A stretch of 64,000 nt of DNA from Chamaelirium japonicum (lineage: Eukaryota > Streptophyta > Magnoliopsida > Liliales > Melanthiaceae), in NCBI GenBank assembly GCA_947650365.1, contig OX393550.1:100653472-100717471 (forward strand). The letters run 5' to 3'. Shown here in pieces: positions 1 to 12,946 of the stretch. The first letter of the stretch is position 1. Each line of letters begins with the position of its first letter. A program made the translations under genes and the position numbers. The notes below the pieces were generated by a model. That model saw only the letters and a list, made by a program, of their open reading frames with translations. It was not told the DNA's origin and searched no databases.

Positions 1-285
1 AAAGTGGGAAGTCTAAAAAATTATCTTTATTAGCATGGGGTTCAATTTTTTTTTCAAAAACTTGTGTTTGGGAGTTCCCCCTTGAAGATTTTAACCAGTT
101 GTAATTCTCGTTGAATGGTTTTTGCTTGACATCCTTAACATGCAGCTTAAATTATTTTGGAAAACCACCGCCCGCCCCCACTACCACCAAAAAAAAGAGG
201 AAAGAAGTAGAAAAAAGAATACTTACAATGAAGATCTTGCCTTCTCTTATTGGGGCCATCATTTTGCTGATTATTTTTCTAATAA

Positions 286-638
286 GGGTCTGTTCTTTTG
301 GTGAGTAAATTAGGCTGGACATTGATTTACCCGGGTAATCTCACTTTGTGCCACGTTCTTTTGTCCAATGTCCCGGGTAAATTGTTTTTCAAGATTCCTT
401 TTTTACCTAGTTTGTGGCACATTAGAGTCCCACCAAAATTGGTCGGACATTGATTGCCCACTGCGGCCAATAAATTATTTGTCGATATCTATTTGTTCCA
501 TTGAAAATTTAGATGGATTTGCCTTGCTGAAAAGAATATGAGACATTTAATTTTCTGAGACATCATTGTCTTTGCCCAGGAATGTCTCAAGCAAATGAAT
601 TTCCTATCCCATTTATGTCTTGCCAAAAGAACAGACCT
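286..638. mobile_element. PIF/Harbinger-like (Tourist-type) MITE in IQD intron
   Basis: The ends are an inverted repeat: GGGTCTGTTCTTTTGG at the left and CCAAAAGAACAGACCT at the right. TAA stands on both sides (283-285 and 639-641), the 3-bp target duplication expected for PIF/Harbinger. The 353-bp interior is non-coding. It lies in the intron before the first visible IQD exon. A second member of the family is at 32541-32898 and a broken one starts near 24786. Confidence 0.75.
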
Positions 639-796
639 TAAACAACATTTTGACGAGACATGCAAAAGCCACATTGAACAGCTTTCACCTCAGACTAAAA
701 GCATGCTATTTATTTTCTTTGACTTCTATATGTAACTGAACCTAATTCTTGTTTTCCAGTTTTGTAGATGATTGTTGGCTCTGTGTTGACTTTTAG

Positions 797-3700
797 GCTA
801 GAAGAGCATTACGAGCTTTGAAAGGACTGGTCAGACTTCAGGCTCTTGTTAGGGGTCATGCTGTGAGAAAACAAGCTACAATAACTCTTCGTTGCATGCA
901 AGCCTTGGTGAGAGTTCAGGCTCGTGTCAGAGCAAGGCGAGTTCGCATGGCATTAGAAAGTCAGTTGGGGGAGCCAGATATTCAGCAGCAACTTGTACCT
1001 GAGGCTCGTATTCGAGAAACAGAGGTAAGATACTCAAACGCTCCCAAATGAAAGCCATTACCCCATGGTTGATATGCAACCTTTTACCTCTATAATAACT
1101 CTTCGAAACATAGCTGGAGGACAATCCCACAAATTACAACGATAGATATTAGCATAAGAATAAGGCTTATACTCCTGCATTTATTGGTTAATTTTGTTAG
1201 TTTGCTTGGCATCATGTCAACTGATTGTCAAGAAATCATCCAGCCTCAGTTCAACCGATTGTCACGCAACCATCCAACGTCCTCTTTATCTTGGAAATTG
1301 GAATTGACACCAACAGTATTGAAACAAATGTTGCTCTAAGAAAAAAGAAAGTGCTAAGGCTCGGAAAAAAGTTGTAGGATTTGGAAAAGCTTGCTTTGAC
1401 ATAGGATATAACTATATAAGAACAATTCTTGGGATCAGCGCTTTATTGGAGTGGCAGTGAATGGTGGGTCGAAAGGAAGGGATGGTTGTACATTACGCGC
1501 AAGTTGCAGGATCTATGGTTTTCCCATCTCCTCCCGAAGCAGTACCAAGGTAGGTAATCCATCATCAAGTTGTTAGGGGGAAATGTGATCGGGAGCAAGT
1601 CTTCCTAAAACTCCATTCAACAACATTTGGTTTATTGGTTGGAGGGGGGGGGGGGGCGTTGGAGGGCTGCCTGTGGGGTGTGGAATCTTGAATGAAGCTG
1701 CTATTCTTCAACCAACCCAAGTTGGTCGATTGGGAGAAGATGGTAGCAAAGGTCGAGATAGCTGCAAATGAGGCGAAATATGCCACACGTTGGTTGGTCA
1801 TATGATGGCGGTGTGTCCCTATTTTACTCACCTCTATGCCTTTTTCATTCGAATGTGGAAATAAAGCTTGAGATTTTTTTCCATGAAAACTATGGATCGG
1901 TAGAGAGAACTAAAATAGAGTCCTTGATGATGCTTCATGGTTATTTGATGGCTTACTCATTGCAGCTGATTGGTAGATAGGAAGACTACAAGAGAGTCCT
2001 TGATGATAACTCTCGATAAGGGTGGATAAGGTCAAATTTGCTCATGCATTTGTTAAGATCTCAATGGAGAGGCCACTCCAAAACCTCTTTGAACAACTAG
2101 GTTTGTTTGAAGGGGTTCAATTTATTATGACCCACGCTTTGAATTTTCTAATCATGGTGCATCACATATGTTATATGAGTACTAAAGGTAAGTGAATCTT
2201 TGGGTAGGAAGTAAGGTGCGACGGTTGAAGTAAAGCATCGGTGTGAGAGGGGTGCATGGGGCTACTTACTGAGTCCAATATGAGTGAGCAAGTTGGAAAT
2301 GCATCTAAGGGTAATGCATATATTTCGGTGGGTAAGAAGATGCCCAACTCGGCAAGAGGTTATTAGGGATGAAGGGAGCAATTCATGGGAGAATTTTCAG
2401 GTCCTTAAGAAGACAAAGGGTTTGATGATGCCGGCGATAGTGGGAGGTTAAAATCGTCCAAAGGCCTTGCAGTTGTTGTTGGGTCTGACTTGCAAGTTAT
2501 GAATGATGAGGTGCATTAAGAGCAGTTTCATTGGTCAATCACTTTGTATTTTATTTCCTATGGAGAAGCTGATATAACAAAAAGGCTGTTAGTATTGTTG
2601 GGGAAGTTGTAAGAGTTGATGTCTCTATGCTGGTTCTTTGTTCTTCTGATACAGGAATGTTTGTGCAAGCTCGAAACGTTTCGTAGGAGCAGAACTTGAA
2701 AGTTGAAACATTTCGCAAAGGCGCAAGCTTGAAACATTTCACAATGGTGAGTTGGGTACATGTTCCTTTTCAAATGAGCGAGTCCAAAGGTTCTTAAATG
2801 CTAAACTGTCCTCAAACATGAAGGGTAAGGAAAAGGACCAGGTCATATCCCAAAAACAAGTGGTCAAGATAAAGTGGTCTATCCAACAACCAAAAAAACT
2901 TGAAAATGTTTGCCATCTTGGACGGAGACGCGTTCCACCTAAGAAAACTGATAGTGAAGGGACATGCCAGGTGAATAGAGGGTTGGATGAATACGCTGAA
3001 GATTCGGAGGATGTTTCTTCCTTTGATGACACCTTAAATTTATTGGAGGAATCAAGCTCTTAGGAGGAAAGTTTTGATTCCCAAGGATCATTTCTAAATC
3101 AACCATGCCTATCAATTTTAAGGTAACTCAATCCCGCATGTTAACTGGATTTGGACGTGCGTACTCTGATTGAGAGGATGTTTAAGCAGTAGGTAGAAAG
3201 GAGAAGGGGAAGGCATGTGATGAAACCTCTTAAGTGGAGGTCAAGGAACAAGAAAGTGAAGAAACAATGAAAGCTTAAGGTGGTAAGTTCAGTAGCAGAT
3301 GGATTGGAGCCCAGCTTTAGCATAGCGTAGGTTAAGTGGAGAGGCTTTTAAGCTATGACTTTGATTTTGGTGATCCATTTTTCTTTCCTAAGGCTTAATG
3401 GAATTCTTTCTATGGGCTTTGGGGAACAAAGGTAAGGGATGCAATTGGATGTTGTGCGACCAATGTAATACCTATCTTCTACCTCATCAATAACGTGTGA
3501 TGTTATCCAAAAAACTCAAAGTATTCATAAAATCAATTCCAAATAATCAAAATTATGTATGATAGATTTTATATGTTGGTGACGTAAATTCTCTTCAAAA
3601 TATGAAATAGTTTTTGGCCTTTGTCACACCTTTACCCTATATCTCTAGATCCACGAGGAATTTGCACTTAAGTTTTCACCCCCTTGATATGAAAAATAAT

Positions 3701-6700
3701 TGGGCAAGTGTTCAAAAGACCAAGCGTTAGGGGTGTCTATTTTCTTTGTGTACTTTGGCATCATTAAAATTTTCATGGCTTAGAAGAAACAAAATAAGAA
3801 ATGACCTTCATCAACAAGGTTTATCTCGTTTATAAAGGGTTGGCTTTATGAATAAAAGTCTGATCATCAAGGTTTGGTAAAGTTCTACTAACAGATCTCA
3901 ACTTGATGCCAAAATTTTTGGTGTGAATTTTTATCCAATGTATCTGTGAGCAGAAGAGGGACCTTGCACGAAACCCATAAAGTCCAATTAACTCATTAGG
4001 AAAACTACCTTGTTGGTTATGCTAACTCATGCCTGTGCGGAGCATAGCTCCTAGGGTTCCATAGAATTAGAAAGAATTCAAATGAAGAGATATAAATAAT
4101 TTTGTTTGTTTGAACCGTATTAACAAGTGTACAGGGCTCTGACTAAACCTGTCATTTAGTCGACACTCACAACATATTCTACTAGCGTGTGACGTGGTGG
4201 TTCATATGTAACCACCTTGTTTTGCTAGGATTCATATAGTTAACTATTGAAATAAAGGCATGTTTTCTCAAAAAATTACATTTGTATGTGTAAGGGGTGT
4301 CACAAAACATATCAGTAATTTGAAGTTTCGACTTGATTCCTTTTCTTTTGATTTGTTCTTAACTCTGGATTTTATGTTGATTAACTGTTAATTTTTTTGT
4401 TTTGAATGCAGGAGGGATGGTGTGACAGTGTTGGATCTGTGGAAGATATTCAAGCAAAGTTGTTAAAGAGGCAAGAAGCTGCAGCCAAGCGTGAGAGAGC
4501 CATGGCATATGCTCTATCTCATCAGGTATAAGAATACTGCTTCAAGTATGCTACAGATGAAATCCCTTAATCTCCTTTAGAAGCTTGAAATGATGTGCTA
4601 TTTCCTTGAAGTGTATCCTAATGGCCAACCAATGCCTCTGAAAGGCTTGAAACTCCTCATCCATGGCCTGACACCACTGAGGAAACTGAACTGCGTCAGA
4701 GTAGGACTAGGGCTCCCGATCTGCATGTACAACGGTAAGAAAAGCAGTAAACTGAGGCAAGTAGCTGTAGACAGAGACAAAGACAAAGCGGTCAGGAGGC
4801 CCAATGGTGTGCTTAAAGCGAGCATGTGGGTGGTGCGTTTGTTGGTGGTAGCGAGGCGGGCACGGATCCACAACCGGTGAGTACGGAGCTGGCACAGTAG
4901 GCAGGGTATCAGGAGTAGCCTCCATTGAAGGGGAGGAAAACACAGGAGCGGACCGATGAGAGTAGACCTGTGGAAATGGGGGGACAAGCCGCAGAGGAGA
5001 GAGGCTCAGACGCAAGAGAAGAAACCTCGAAATCTTCTGAGGAAACAACCGGTAAAGGAGCTGGTAGAACCGGAGAGACCGGTAGTGAGAAAGGAGGCAG
5101 TGGAGTCGATGGAGCCGGTGACACTAGCGGAGCTGACGGAGGAGGCTCAGGTAGTGAGAACAAAGGAGAAGCAACCTCGAGAAAGGTGTGATCCTGAGCC
5201 TTAGGGGAGTAGTAAGGTGTATCATTGACGAAAGAGACGTGTCGAGAGATACGCAAGCGATGAGTAATATGGTCGTAGCAACGGTATTCCTTGTACTCAG
5301 TGCTGATCCCAAGAAGAATGCACTTGGCTGACTGAGCGGACAACTTCGTGTGCTCATAGGGAGGAAGAACAAAACAAGTGCACCCAAACATATGAAGGGG
5401 ACTGTAGGCGGGTGTCGTAGAAAGAAGTCACTCGTAAGGGGAAATCTTATCGGGAAGGACCGACGAAGGGGTGATGTTGATGAGCTGGATGGAGATAAGA
5501 TGGGCCTCAGCCTAGAAGCGCCTAGGAATAGAACGGGAAAGAAGGAGAGCACAGGTAATTGCAAGAAGACGGCGTGCTTCCTCTCAGCAACACTATTCTG
5601 CTCGTTAATATGCGGACACGAGTGCTGAAAGATCATCCCATGGGACTGGATAAGACTGCGTATAGCAGTAGAGAGATACTCAAGAGCACAATCAGATCGA
5701 AAAATTTTGATGCGCCGACTAAACCGGGTATGAATCATGGATATGAAATCCTGATAGGCTTAAAAATATCCGAGCGACGACAAAGAAGGTAGATTCACGT
5801 GTAACGACTGTAATCATCCATAAAAGGGACATATTATAAATACCCATTCATAAAAGGGAGAGGAAAAGGTCTCCAGATGTCAGAATGAACAAGATCAAAA
5901 GGAGCATAGATCTGAGAAGTATTAGAACAAAAAGGAAGGACTGTAGCTTTTGCGAGCTTACAGCCAGTACAGGTAGACAAAAACAAAAAAGGGCCACGAC
6001 CTAGAGCTCCAGAATGAAGCAATCGCTTAAGTCGTGGTTTTGATACATAACCAAGTCTCCTGTGCCACAGGTCGGCATCAAGAGAGACAGAACCACCAAA
6101 ACCAGAGAAAGACGGAGTCGGAGAGTGGAGAAACTCCATATGGTAGAGCCTGCTTGTACTATAATATGCTCCAATCAGTCGGCTAGTACGTAGATTCTGC
6201 ACAGAACAAGAAGAAGAGATAAATGTCACAGACAACTAGAATCACATAAAGCACTAACAAAAATAATGTGTATGTGGAGAGTGGGAGTGTGAAGCACAGA
6301 ATGCAAGGAGAGGTGGCTAGCAGGAGTGGAGGTTGTAGTGATGGATCCCCACTACGAGATGGCTAAACGAGAACCATCTGCAGTGTGAATCGGTAGAAGG
6401 TGGGTCGCAGGCTGGCAAGTGGTGAGCAGTGAGACTTCTGGAATCATGTGGTGCGAGGCACCTGAATCTAGAATCCAAACAGTAGAACTAGCAGGGGAGG
6501 CAGAGAAGGCTGAAGCACTAGAAGGTTCAGGAGAAGTGACAGATTGCTAAAAGAGTCTAAGCTGAGCCATCTCCTCACAAAGAGACTGTAGCTCTCCTGC
6601 CGAGACTAGAGAGGCAGCAATCGCAGCAGTAGAAGTCGGTCGACCACGACCACCATGGCCACGCCCTCCATCGTGGTCTCGGTTTCTGTAAGTAGGACGT

Positions 6701-9700
6701 TTCTCTGGATGAAGCGTGTAGCAGGCGCCCATGGTGTGGCCTGGTGGCTGACAGTGGCTGCAGAATAGCCTGACGTACGATGCAGTAGCAGCAAGAGAAG
6801 ACACTGAGGCAACCGGAGGAGCTGAGATAGGTGGTAGAGCGACAACAAGTACATCCTAGAGACTAGATAGAAACGGGACCCTAGAGGTGAGGGTACGAAC
6901 ATGAGTCTCCTTAGCTACCAGCTCGACGACAATCTCGTCCAGGCGAGGAAGCTTGTCCCAGTGCAGAAGCTGACCTGCTTGAGAACTGAACTCTAGTCGA
7001 AGGGCCGCGAAGAGCTGGTAAAGCTGGAGGCGCTCCCGGTAGAGTTGATACTCCAGAGCACGTGACGGATCAGGACCTGGAGCAAGATCCTGCAGGTCCC
7101 GCCAGTAGGATCGCATCTGATAGTAGAACTGCTGAAAGGTCAACTCGTCCTGCTGTGCCGACTGAGCCTGAGTGAGAAGCTGGTACTCATGTGCACCACT
7201 CTTCTCAACAAAACGGACTGTGAGGTGTCCCTAGATTGAGGCAGCAGTGGGGAGGCTAACAGTGTCCCTACGAAGGGACCAATACACAGACGCAACAAGG
7301 TAGGCCTTGATGCGCAGGTCGTGAAGTCGCCATGGGCCATACTCGGGTGCAGAAGAGGAATAGGTGATCGAGCCATCAAGGTGTCCCGTTAGGTTGCGAC
7401 CATCAATAGCGACCTCGACCGTGGCGTACCATGCCGGCCAATCGGTGGCATCACAGAGAAGAAAATATGTGCTGAGAGGGAGGAAATCCCGTGGGATTTC
7501 ATTGGAAATCACAGTCGGAGGAGTCAACGGAGTCATCATGGATGAGGACGAGGACATCGAGATCCGGATCGACGATCTGCTGGATCTGGATTAAGCAATT
7601 CAGCAAGCATCTGGTGTACGTGTAGTCGGACTGCAATCTGCGGAGAGAACAGCAGTCGCGATATGAGAAGAGAAGTATCGATCTACTGAGAGGAGTCGCA
7701 GGCCTCACTGTAGGCCGACGAGGAGGCTCGGGCTGAGGCTACAGCAGGCCTCACTGCAGGTCGGGTCGCGAGGAAGGCAGAGGAGTCGCGATCTGCAGAG
7801 AGAAGATCGTAGGCGGGGAGGAGATATGCGGAGAGGAGATCGTAAACTGCGGAGAGGACATCGCAGGGGCAGATGAGTCACGTGAGATCGCAAGGGCAGC
7901 GAAGTCGCGCGATTGACAAATGGCGTATCGCGATCAAATCATGATCGGATCGCGATTATCTGCGGACGGTTGGCAATCTGAGGACGGCTCGATATTTGAG
8001 GACACAAGGAGAAGCTTGCAGCAGCGGACGGCAACTATGTTGCTGCGATGAGGGAGGTTGGCTGCGGCTTCGAGTGTGACGAGCGACTTTAACCAGAGCA
8101 GGAGAGAAAGAGGAGCCCACGGATTGATTTGGATGATGGAGCTAGTGGCGATCGACCTCGCTCTAACACCATGTGGCAAACTCTAGAGGAGGAAGAGAGA
8201 GAACTAGAGTTTGGGGAGAGAATGAGATGATCCTCCCAGTAAGCCAATAGGCCAAATATTAGGGTAATACGTGTAAGTCCTCTACACACTAATTGTATGT
8301 ATATACATGAATGCATCTTAACAGCTGATATTTGTGTCGATTGCCCTTTATTTCTTGTTTTTTATTTTGATTGAAGAAGGTTGGTTTTGACTCATCTCTT
8401 ACCGCAGTGGCAAGCAGGTTCTAGGCAATTGGCAGCCCCTGCCGGGTTTGAACCAGATAAAAACAACTGGGGATGGAACTGGCTGGAGAGATGGATGGCT
8501 GTGCGCCCATGGGAGAACCGTTTCCTTGACATTAATGCTAAAGATGGGGTAATGCACCACGAGAATGGATTGACCGAGAGAAGGAATGAAACTGAGGCTC
8601 AGTTCAAGCCGACTATCAAGAAACCTAATCCGGCTCTTCATTCCATTGGTTCAAATCAGAAAGCAGGTCCATCTCAATCAGAGAGAAGAGCTTCTTCATC
8701 AAGCAGGTCTGTGACATCAGGTAGGCCGAAACCAAGGCCATCATCCGAGGAGGTTCCTGGAGAAGTCATTTCCAAACCTTCTGGACTTGGTCTACGGTCG
8801 AATAGCAATCCAAAAGAGAGGCCTGCACGATTGGATTCCCTGGCCAAAAAGCGGCTGTCTCTACCAAGTACTGGTAAGTTCATTCCATACTCTAGGGATC
8901 GGTCTTTTATTTGTTGTTCTATTGTCACTGCGACTTGTGTTTCAATACGAAAGGATTTCTCTTTGGAGACCGTTCTCTTGTTTGGATGGTTCGGGATTCC
9001 CTGAATTAGGGAGTCCTTACTTCTTTTCACATGTTTGAGAGTAAGGAAAGAGCGGAGAGAGGATTTCGACGCTAAAAACTACATTTATTTTTCCCTTAGT
9101 GTTGAGGTGGCATCGCCTGCCAGGCGAATCATGGGTTGTTGGGAATAGACCTTTCTTATAAGATCATATTGTTACCCCAACCTCCTGGCATTGTAGGGTT
9201 TTGGGAGAGAAGGAATGAAGTCTCTCGTTAGGGCAAGAGCCCAATATGTAGTGTCCTCATGTGAGGCTATTGTGAGGCTCGTGTACAGAATAAGGTTATG
9301 TGCACTATACATATGACTAACAGCTACCACCCGATCGTCATTATCGCCCTTGCTGCCATCACGACCACCATCACCCCTCCATTGTCACCACCGCTGTCTC
9401 TCACTCCACCATACCACTACAGCCGGTGCGCCGCCACCACCACCATCACCACTATGCCACTGCTGTGTCCCCACCACTGCCACCCCATCATCGCTACCGC
9501 CACCAGCGCCACTGCACCGTGCACCACTTCCACTACCATTGCACCACCGCCACTATCTCCATACCACCAGTTCCTCACGCATATGATAAAAGTGTACGGT
9601 AATGAGTTTCTGATGAGCATGTGATTGGTAACTCGCAGGTGCGGGAGCTAACAGGTCAGCCAATCCGCAGAAGCCCATCAAAGGAACTCCGAGATGGGAG

Positions 9701-9760
9701 TCGAAGAGCAGCATGAATCCTGCTGATCCAGTTTCCGAGAGAGCTGAACTTCAGACATGA
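797..9760 (+). CDS. IQD: IQD-family calmodulin-binding protein, 3' part (four exons)
   Basis: Coding exons are 797-1024, 4412-4525, 8408-8873 and 9639-9760 (stop TGA 9758-9760). All have GT/AG borders and they join in one frame (phases 0, 0, 1). The first visible exon opens with [15 protein letters not shown], the standard break inside the plant IQ67 domain, so the start codon and first IQ motif lie left of the window. It holds the second and third IQ-like motifs ([16 protein letters not shown] and [15 protein letters not shown]). The second exon has [18 protein letters not shown] and AMAYALSHQ. The third has [20 protein letters not shown], typical of IQD5-like proteins, then a Ser/Pro/Lys-rich tail with KKRLSLPST. 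The family binds calmodulin and often decorates microtubules or plasma membrane as a scaffold. The DUF4005 tail is not obvious. All exons seen are open and uninterrupted, so the gene looks functional. Family assignment is very sure; the IQD5-like subgroup is an inference. Confidence 0.95.
1025..4411 (+). other. IQD intron with degenerate coding-like relics
   Basis: This 3.4-kb intron starts GTAAGA and ends TGCAG. Between about 1440 and 3450 it has short open stretches, for example near 2600-2660 (VGEVVRVDV) and 2752-3063, that vaguely resemble the ORF1 region of a plant LINE but are broken by stops. No reverse transcriptase or integrase motif was found, so no family is assigned. There is a (G)n run near 1645. 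The remainder is AT-rich and featureless. Confidence 0.5.
8160..8171 (-). promoter_or_regulatory. Primer-binding site of the copia element
   Basis: The minus strand reads TGGTGTTAGAGC, two changes from the usual plant copia site TGGTATCAGAGC that pairs with initiator methionine tRNA. It sits immediately inside the LTR end. Confidence 0.75.
8172..8323 (-). repeat. Putative 5' LTR of the copia element
   Basis: In plus orientation this stretch starts TGTGGCAAAC and ends CTTAACA, so the LTR would begin TG and end CA on the minus strand. It directly abuts the primer-binding site. At about 152 bp it is short but within the range for copia. There is no partner LTR to fix the outer border. Confidence 0.55.
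9298..9590. repeat. CAC/CCA-rich simple repeat in last IQD intron
   Basis: An imperfect trinucleotide repeat (ACC, CAC, CAT) lies inside intron 8874-9638. It opens reading frames in several phases with proline, threonine or histidine runs, which is a composition effect rather than coding. Confidence 0.7.
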
Positions 9761-10424
9761 GAATTCATTTCCACGCTGTCTGTACAAATAACTCGAGCTG
9801 GTGACTCCGAGGATCGCATACACTGTGTTTCAAACTTCCGATCTGTATAGAAATACTGCATCGTCTCTCATCCCTTAACACAGGGAGTGTTTCTACTGTT
9901 GTATCATTAGTTGCTAACATTATATGGTATCTATATATTCTTGCTGGGTTTTCAGGAAGAATATATATTCTAAGTTCCTCTCTCCTCTCTCTAGAATGTG
10001 CAGACAACAAGGCTTAGGTCTGTTGGTGACAATTCTGTCAAGACATGGGTTCTGTGAACCCAGTCCTGACTATGTTGGTACTAGTGTGTATAATTGGGTT
10101 AACAACAGCCAGCAAATTGGCTTCAAAGCAACTTTGGAACCGTACTGAAATTCATAGGGACCACCCGATGATGGCCTTATGGTGGATCTCAAGCATCAAC
10201 CTCCGGTTCATCCCATAGCCCCTAGAATATTTATCCCACCACTAGGATGCATGGAAAATGAGATGGAACGAAAAGAAAAAAAAAAACAAGGGCTAAGGTC
10301 CACATCTAGAATCTACTTAAGTGCTCTTGATATATTCAAAAAAAAAAAAATTTCGGTCAAAATTGGTGTGAAAACTCTTATAGTCATCATTTTCCGTATC
10401 TAAAACAAAAAAAAGAAAGAGTGT
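9761..10424. other. IQD 3' flank and likely 3' UTR
   Basis: This AT-rich stretch follows the IQD stop codon. Short A runs lie at 10275-10286 and 10340-10350. No unambiguous poly(A) signal or further gene was recognised. Confidence 0.4.
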
Positions 10425-10439
10425 GTTGCGCTCTAGTTG

Positions 10440-10593
10440 TTTTTTTTTTTTTTGAGAACCCCTCAGCGTTTCATCTAAGGGAGGGTTAAGGCAGCCCCCT
10501 ACCAGTTATTAATTCAATGTAAGTGGGAATCGATCCCAGGTCTATGGTGCCAACCCCCCAAGACTTTACCAACTCACCTAGCTGGCACTTACA
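10440..10593 (-). mobile_element. tRNA-derived SINE, family 1, complete copy
   Basis: On the minus strand it reads from a tRNA-like head (GCTAGGTGAGTTGG as box A, GGGATCGATTCCC as box B) to a 3' part ending GGGGTTCTCAA and a poly(A) tail. It is flanked by a 15-bp direct repeat, GTTGCGCTCTAGTTG at 10425-10439 and GTTGCACTCTAGTTG at 10594-10608, with one mismatch. That is a convincing target-site duplication. The last 70 bp resemble the 3' end of the L1 at 35433. Confidence 0.88.
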
Positions 10594-10605
10594 GTTGCAC
10601 TCTAG

Positions 10606-11092
10606 TTGCACCCACGAAATGACTAGGACCCCAATTTAATATGAACACGTACCCTAGCATGATTGTCATATTTACTAAGGCCCCCATTTTGATAGGGCAC
10701 CTCACATATGATTGCTGCCACCATGCTTCGCCTCCCCTCCCTTTCTTCCCCCTCCCCCCTCCAACCGCCACCACCAATGCCCTCCTCTCCCTTTTCTCCT
10801 CGTCCTCCTTCTCCGAAACATGCACCAACACTCGTCCAAGGCGGATTAGGGTTTCGATGAGTAAGTTGGAGGAGGATGAGGACTAGAGAGGGAGAGTAGG
10901 AAGAAGAAGGGGAGAAGGAGGAAAAAGAAGCGGAGGAGGCGGCGATGGCGTAGGTGGTAGTGGGTTGTACGACTGACAATGATGACGGAGATAGTGGTGC
11001 CCTTATCAATAGACCCAAGACGCATGACCGACACATTCTGTATATAATTTTTTGTTAAGATGGGGGGCCCCTAGTAATTTTGTGGGTGCAAA
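10606..11092. mobile_element. Non-autonomous TIR element with GC-rich gene-like core
   Basis: The left end TTGCACCCACGAAATGACTA pairs with TAGTAATTTTGTGGGTGCAA at the right end, with two mismatches. The interior (about 10720-10960) is CTCC-rich and contains TTAGGGTTTCGATGAG, resembling a plant 5' UTR and first exon. No transposase was seen. A related element lies at 53194-53671. Confidence 0.6.
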
Positions 11093-11625
11093 TAAAAAAA
11101 CAAACCGCAAGTTTTGAAAACACAAACAAATCCCATCCGCCTTCTTGAATCGTCACTTGGCCAACATGACATATGGAACCTTACAAAAATCTCTATCCGT
11201 CTGCACGAATTGTCACTTGGCCAACATGATGTATGAAACCCTACATTTCATGTTGACTTTGTGTGGCATTCACCATCTAAAAATGAAGGAGAGAAACTGT
11301 TTGTTTCCTTTGTGTGACTTTGCCATCCTCTTGCAGGGGGAAATTTTCAGCACATTCTGCGAGCTCTGAGTGCTGAGGGCCATTGCACCTCATGTGCTGG
11401 GGCCTGCTACCCAATTTCTCTTGAATCACAGTTGGGTTGAAAATTTTCGAATCAACGGATAGGTAGATGATTTGCCCTACACTCTTTTGGGTGTTGGATT
11501 TTGAATCAACGGATGTGATTCGTGGATGTAGGGCTAATAGGACAAAAAAACTTCTAGAGTCATCAAATGGTCCTCAGCACTCAGAGTGTGCTTATTCCAA
11601 AACTTCTAGGGTCATCAAATGGTCC

Positions 11626-11629
<4 letters not shown>
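11093..11629. other. Intergenic, short local repeats
   Basis: There are two near-copies of a TCACTTGGCCAACATGA phrase (11152 and 11212), and two copies of an ACTTCTAGRGTCATCAAATG phrase (11550 and 11601). No gene was recognised. Confidence 0.5.
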
Positions 11630-11664
<35 letters not shown>

Positions 11665-11690
11665 GTCTCTCTCTCCTATATATATATATA
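11630..11690. repeat. (CT)n then (TA)n microsatellite
   Basis: This is a CT run to about 11676 followed by a short TA run. It forms the left border of the foldback cluster. Confidence 0.95.
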
Positions 11691-12026
11691 GGGGGCGGAG
11701 AGCCTGCACCTGAGGTGCAGCAACAACGCTGCACCTCCCCCTTGTTTTACCTACCTAGAAGGTTGATAAGGTGATCATCCTCACAAATTTTCATCAAAGT
11801 CCAAAACTTCTAGGGGGCTCAAATGGTCGAAGCAAAATCTGCAGATTTTAACGGTGACTGCGGACGGTTGATTTTGCTTCAACCATTTGACCCCCTAGAA
11901 GTTTTGGAATTTGATGAAAATTTGTGAGGATGATCACCTTACCCTAGACAACACCCTCACCAAATTTTATCCAATTCCAAACCTTCTATGTAGGTAAAAC
12001 AAGGGGGCGGTGCAACGTTGTTGCTG
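11691..12026. mobile_element. Foldback MITE P1 (four-hairpin type, family A)
   Basis: The element is an imperfect inverted repeat. Its terminal part is a small hairpin of its own (CCTGCACCTGAGGTGCAG). Each arm holds two opposed copies of a CTAGAAGTTTTGGAATTTGA / GTGAGGATGATCA unit, giving four alternating copies around a central AACGGTGACTGCGGACGGTT. It is closely related to P4 at 13780-14178. Confidence 0.75.
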
Positions 12027-12028
12027 CT

Positions 12029-12360
12029 GGGGGGGAAAGTGAGCTGCGGGTATTTTGACCCCCCAATAAGTTATGGAATTTGATGAAATTTGGTGAGGTT
12101 GTTGCCTAGGATAAGATGATCATCCTCACCAATTTTCACCAAATTCCAAAACTTCTAGGGGGGGTCAAATGGTCGAAGCAATTTCTGCCGTATGCAGTCA
12201 CCGTTAAAATTGCTTCGACCATTTGACCCCCTAGAAGTTTTGGAATTTGGTGAAAATTGGTGAGGATGATCATCTTATCCTAGGCAACAACCTCACCAAA
12301 TTTCATCAAATTCCATAACTTATTGGGGGGTCAAAATACCCGCAGCTCACTTTCCCCCCC
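12029..12360. mobile_element. Foldback MITE P2 (near-perfect palindrome, family A)
   Basis: The left end GGGGGGGAAAGTGAGCTGCG matches CGCAGCTCACTTTCCCCCCC on the right. Arms of about 155 bp match almost base for base around a roughly 25-nt loop (near 12187-12210). The arms reuse the family A units of P1 but the outer ends differ. Confidence 0.85.
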
Positions 12361-12385
12361 GGCAGCCCACAACTCACTGTAACAG

Positions 12386-12946
<561 letters not shown>

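Larger units (their letters stand above)
4590..8323 (-). mobile_element. Ty1/copia retrotransposon, 3'-truncated, antisense in IQD intron
   Basis: Read on the minus strand, the element has a short 5' LTR, a primer-binding site, gag, protease and integrase, then stops abruptly. Gag pieces lie at 7557-6856. A CX2CX4HX4C knuckle ([14 protein letters not shown]) is near 6760. The protease motif [11 protein letters not shown] is near 6460. The GAG-pre-integrase LWHRRLGY and CTGC motifs are near 6110-5960. Integrase segments [15 protein letters not shown] and NSVAERKH lie between 5910 and 5560 in shifted frames. The region ends with a decayed [15 protein letters not shown] stretch that normally precedes reverse transcriptase. 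Reverse transcriptase, RNase H, polypurine tract and 3' LTR are missing. Frameshifts and stops make it dead. It fills most of intron 4526-8407, while the host splice sites stay intact. Confidence 0.9.

Noticed and set aside
1-796. The first exons of the IQD gene
   Set aside because: No sequence encoding the expected first IQ motif or N-terminus was found, so those exons must lie upstream of the window.
4707-5391. Proline/serine-rich minus frames as a host gene
   Set aside because: They lie between copia integrase and the pre-reverse-transcriptase motif and are the variable spacer of that polyprotein.
9298-9624. 108-codon frame of Thr, Pro and His
   Set aside because: It is a trinucleotide repeat inside the last IQD intron.
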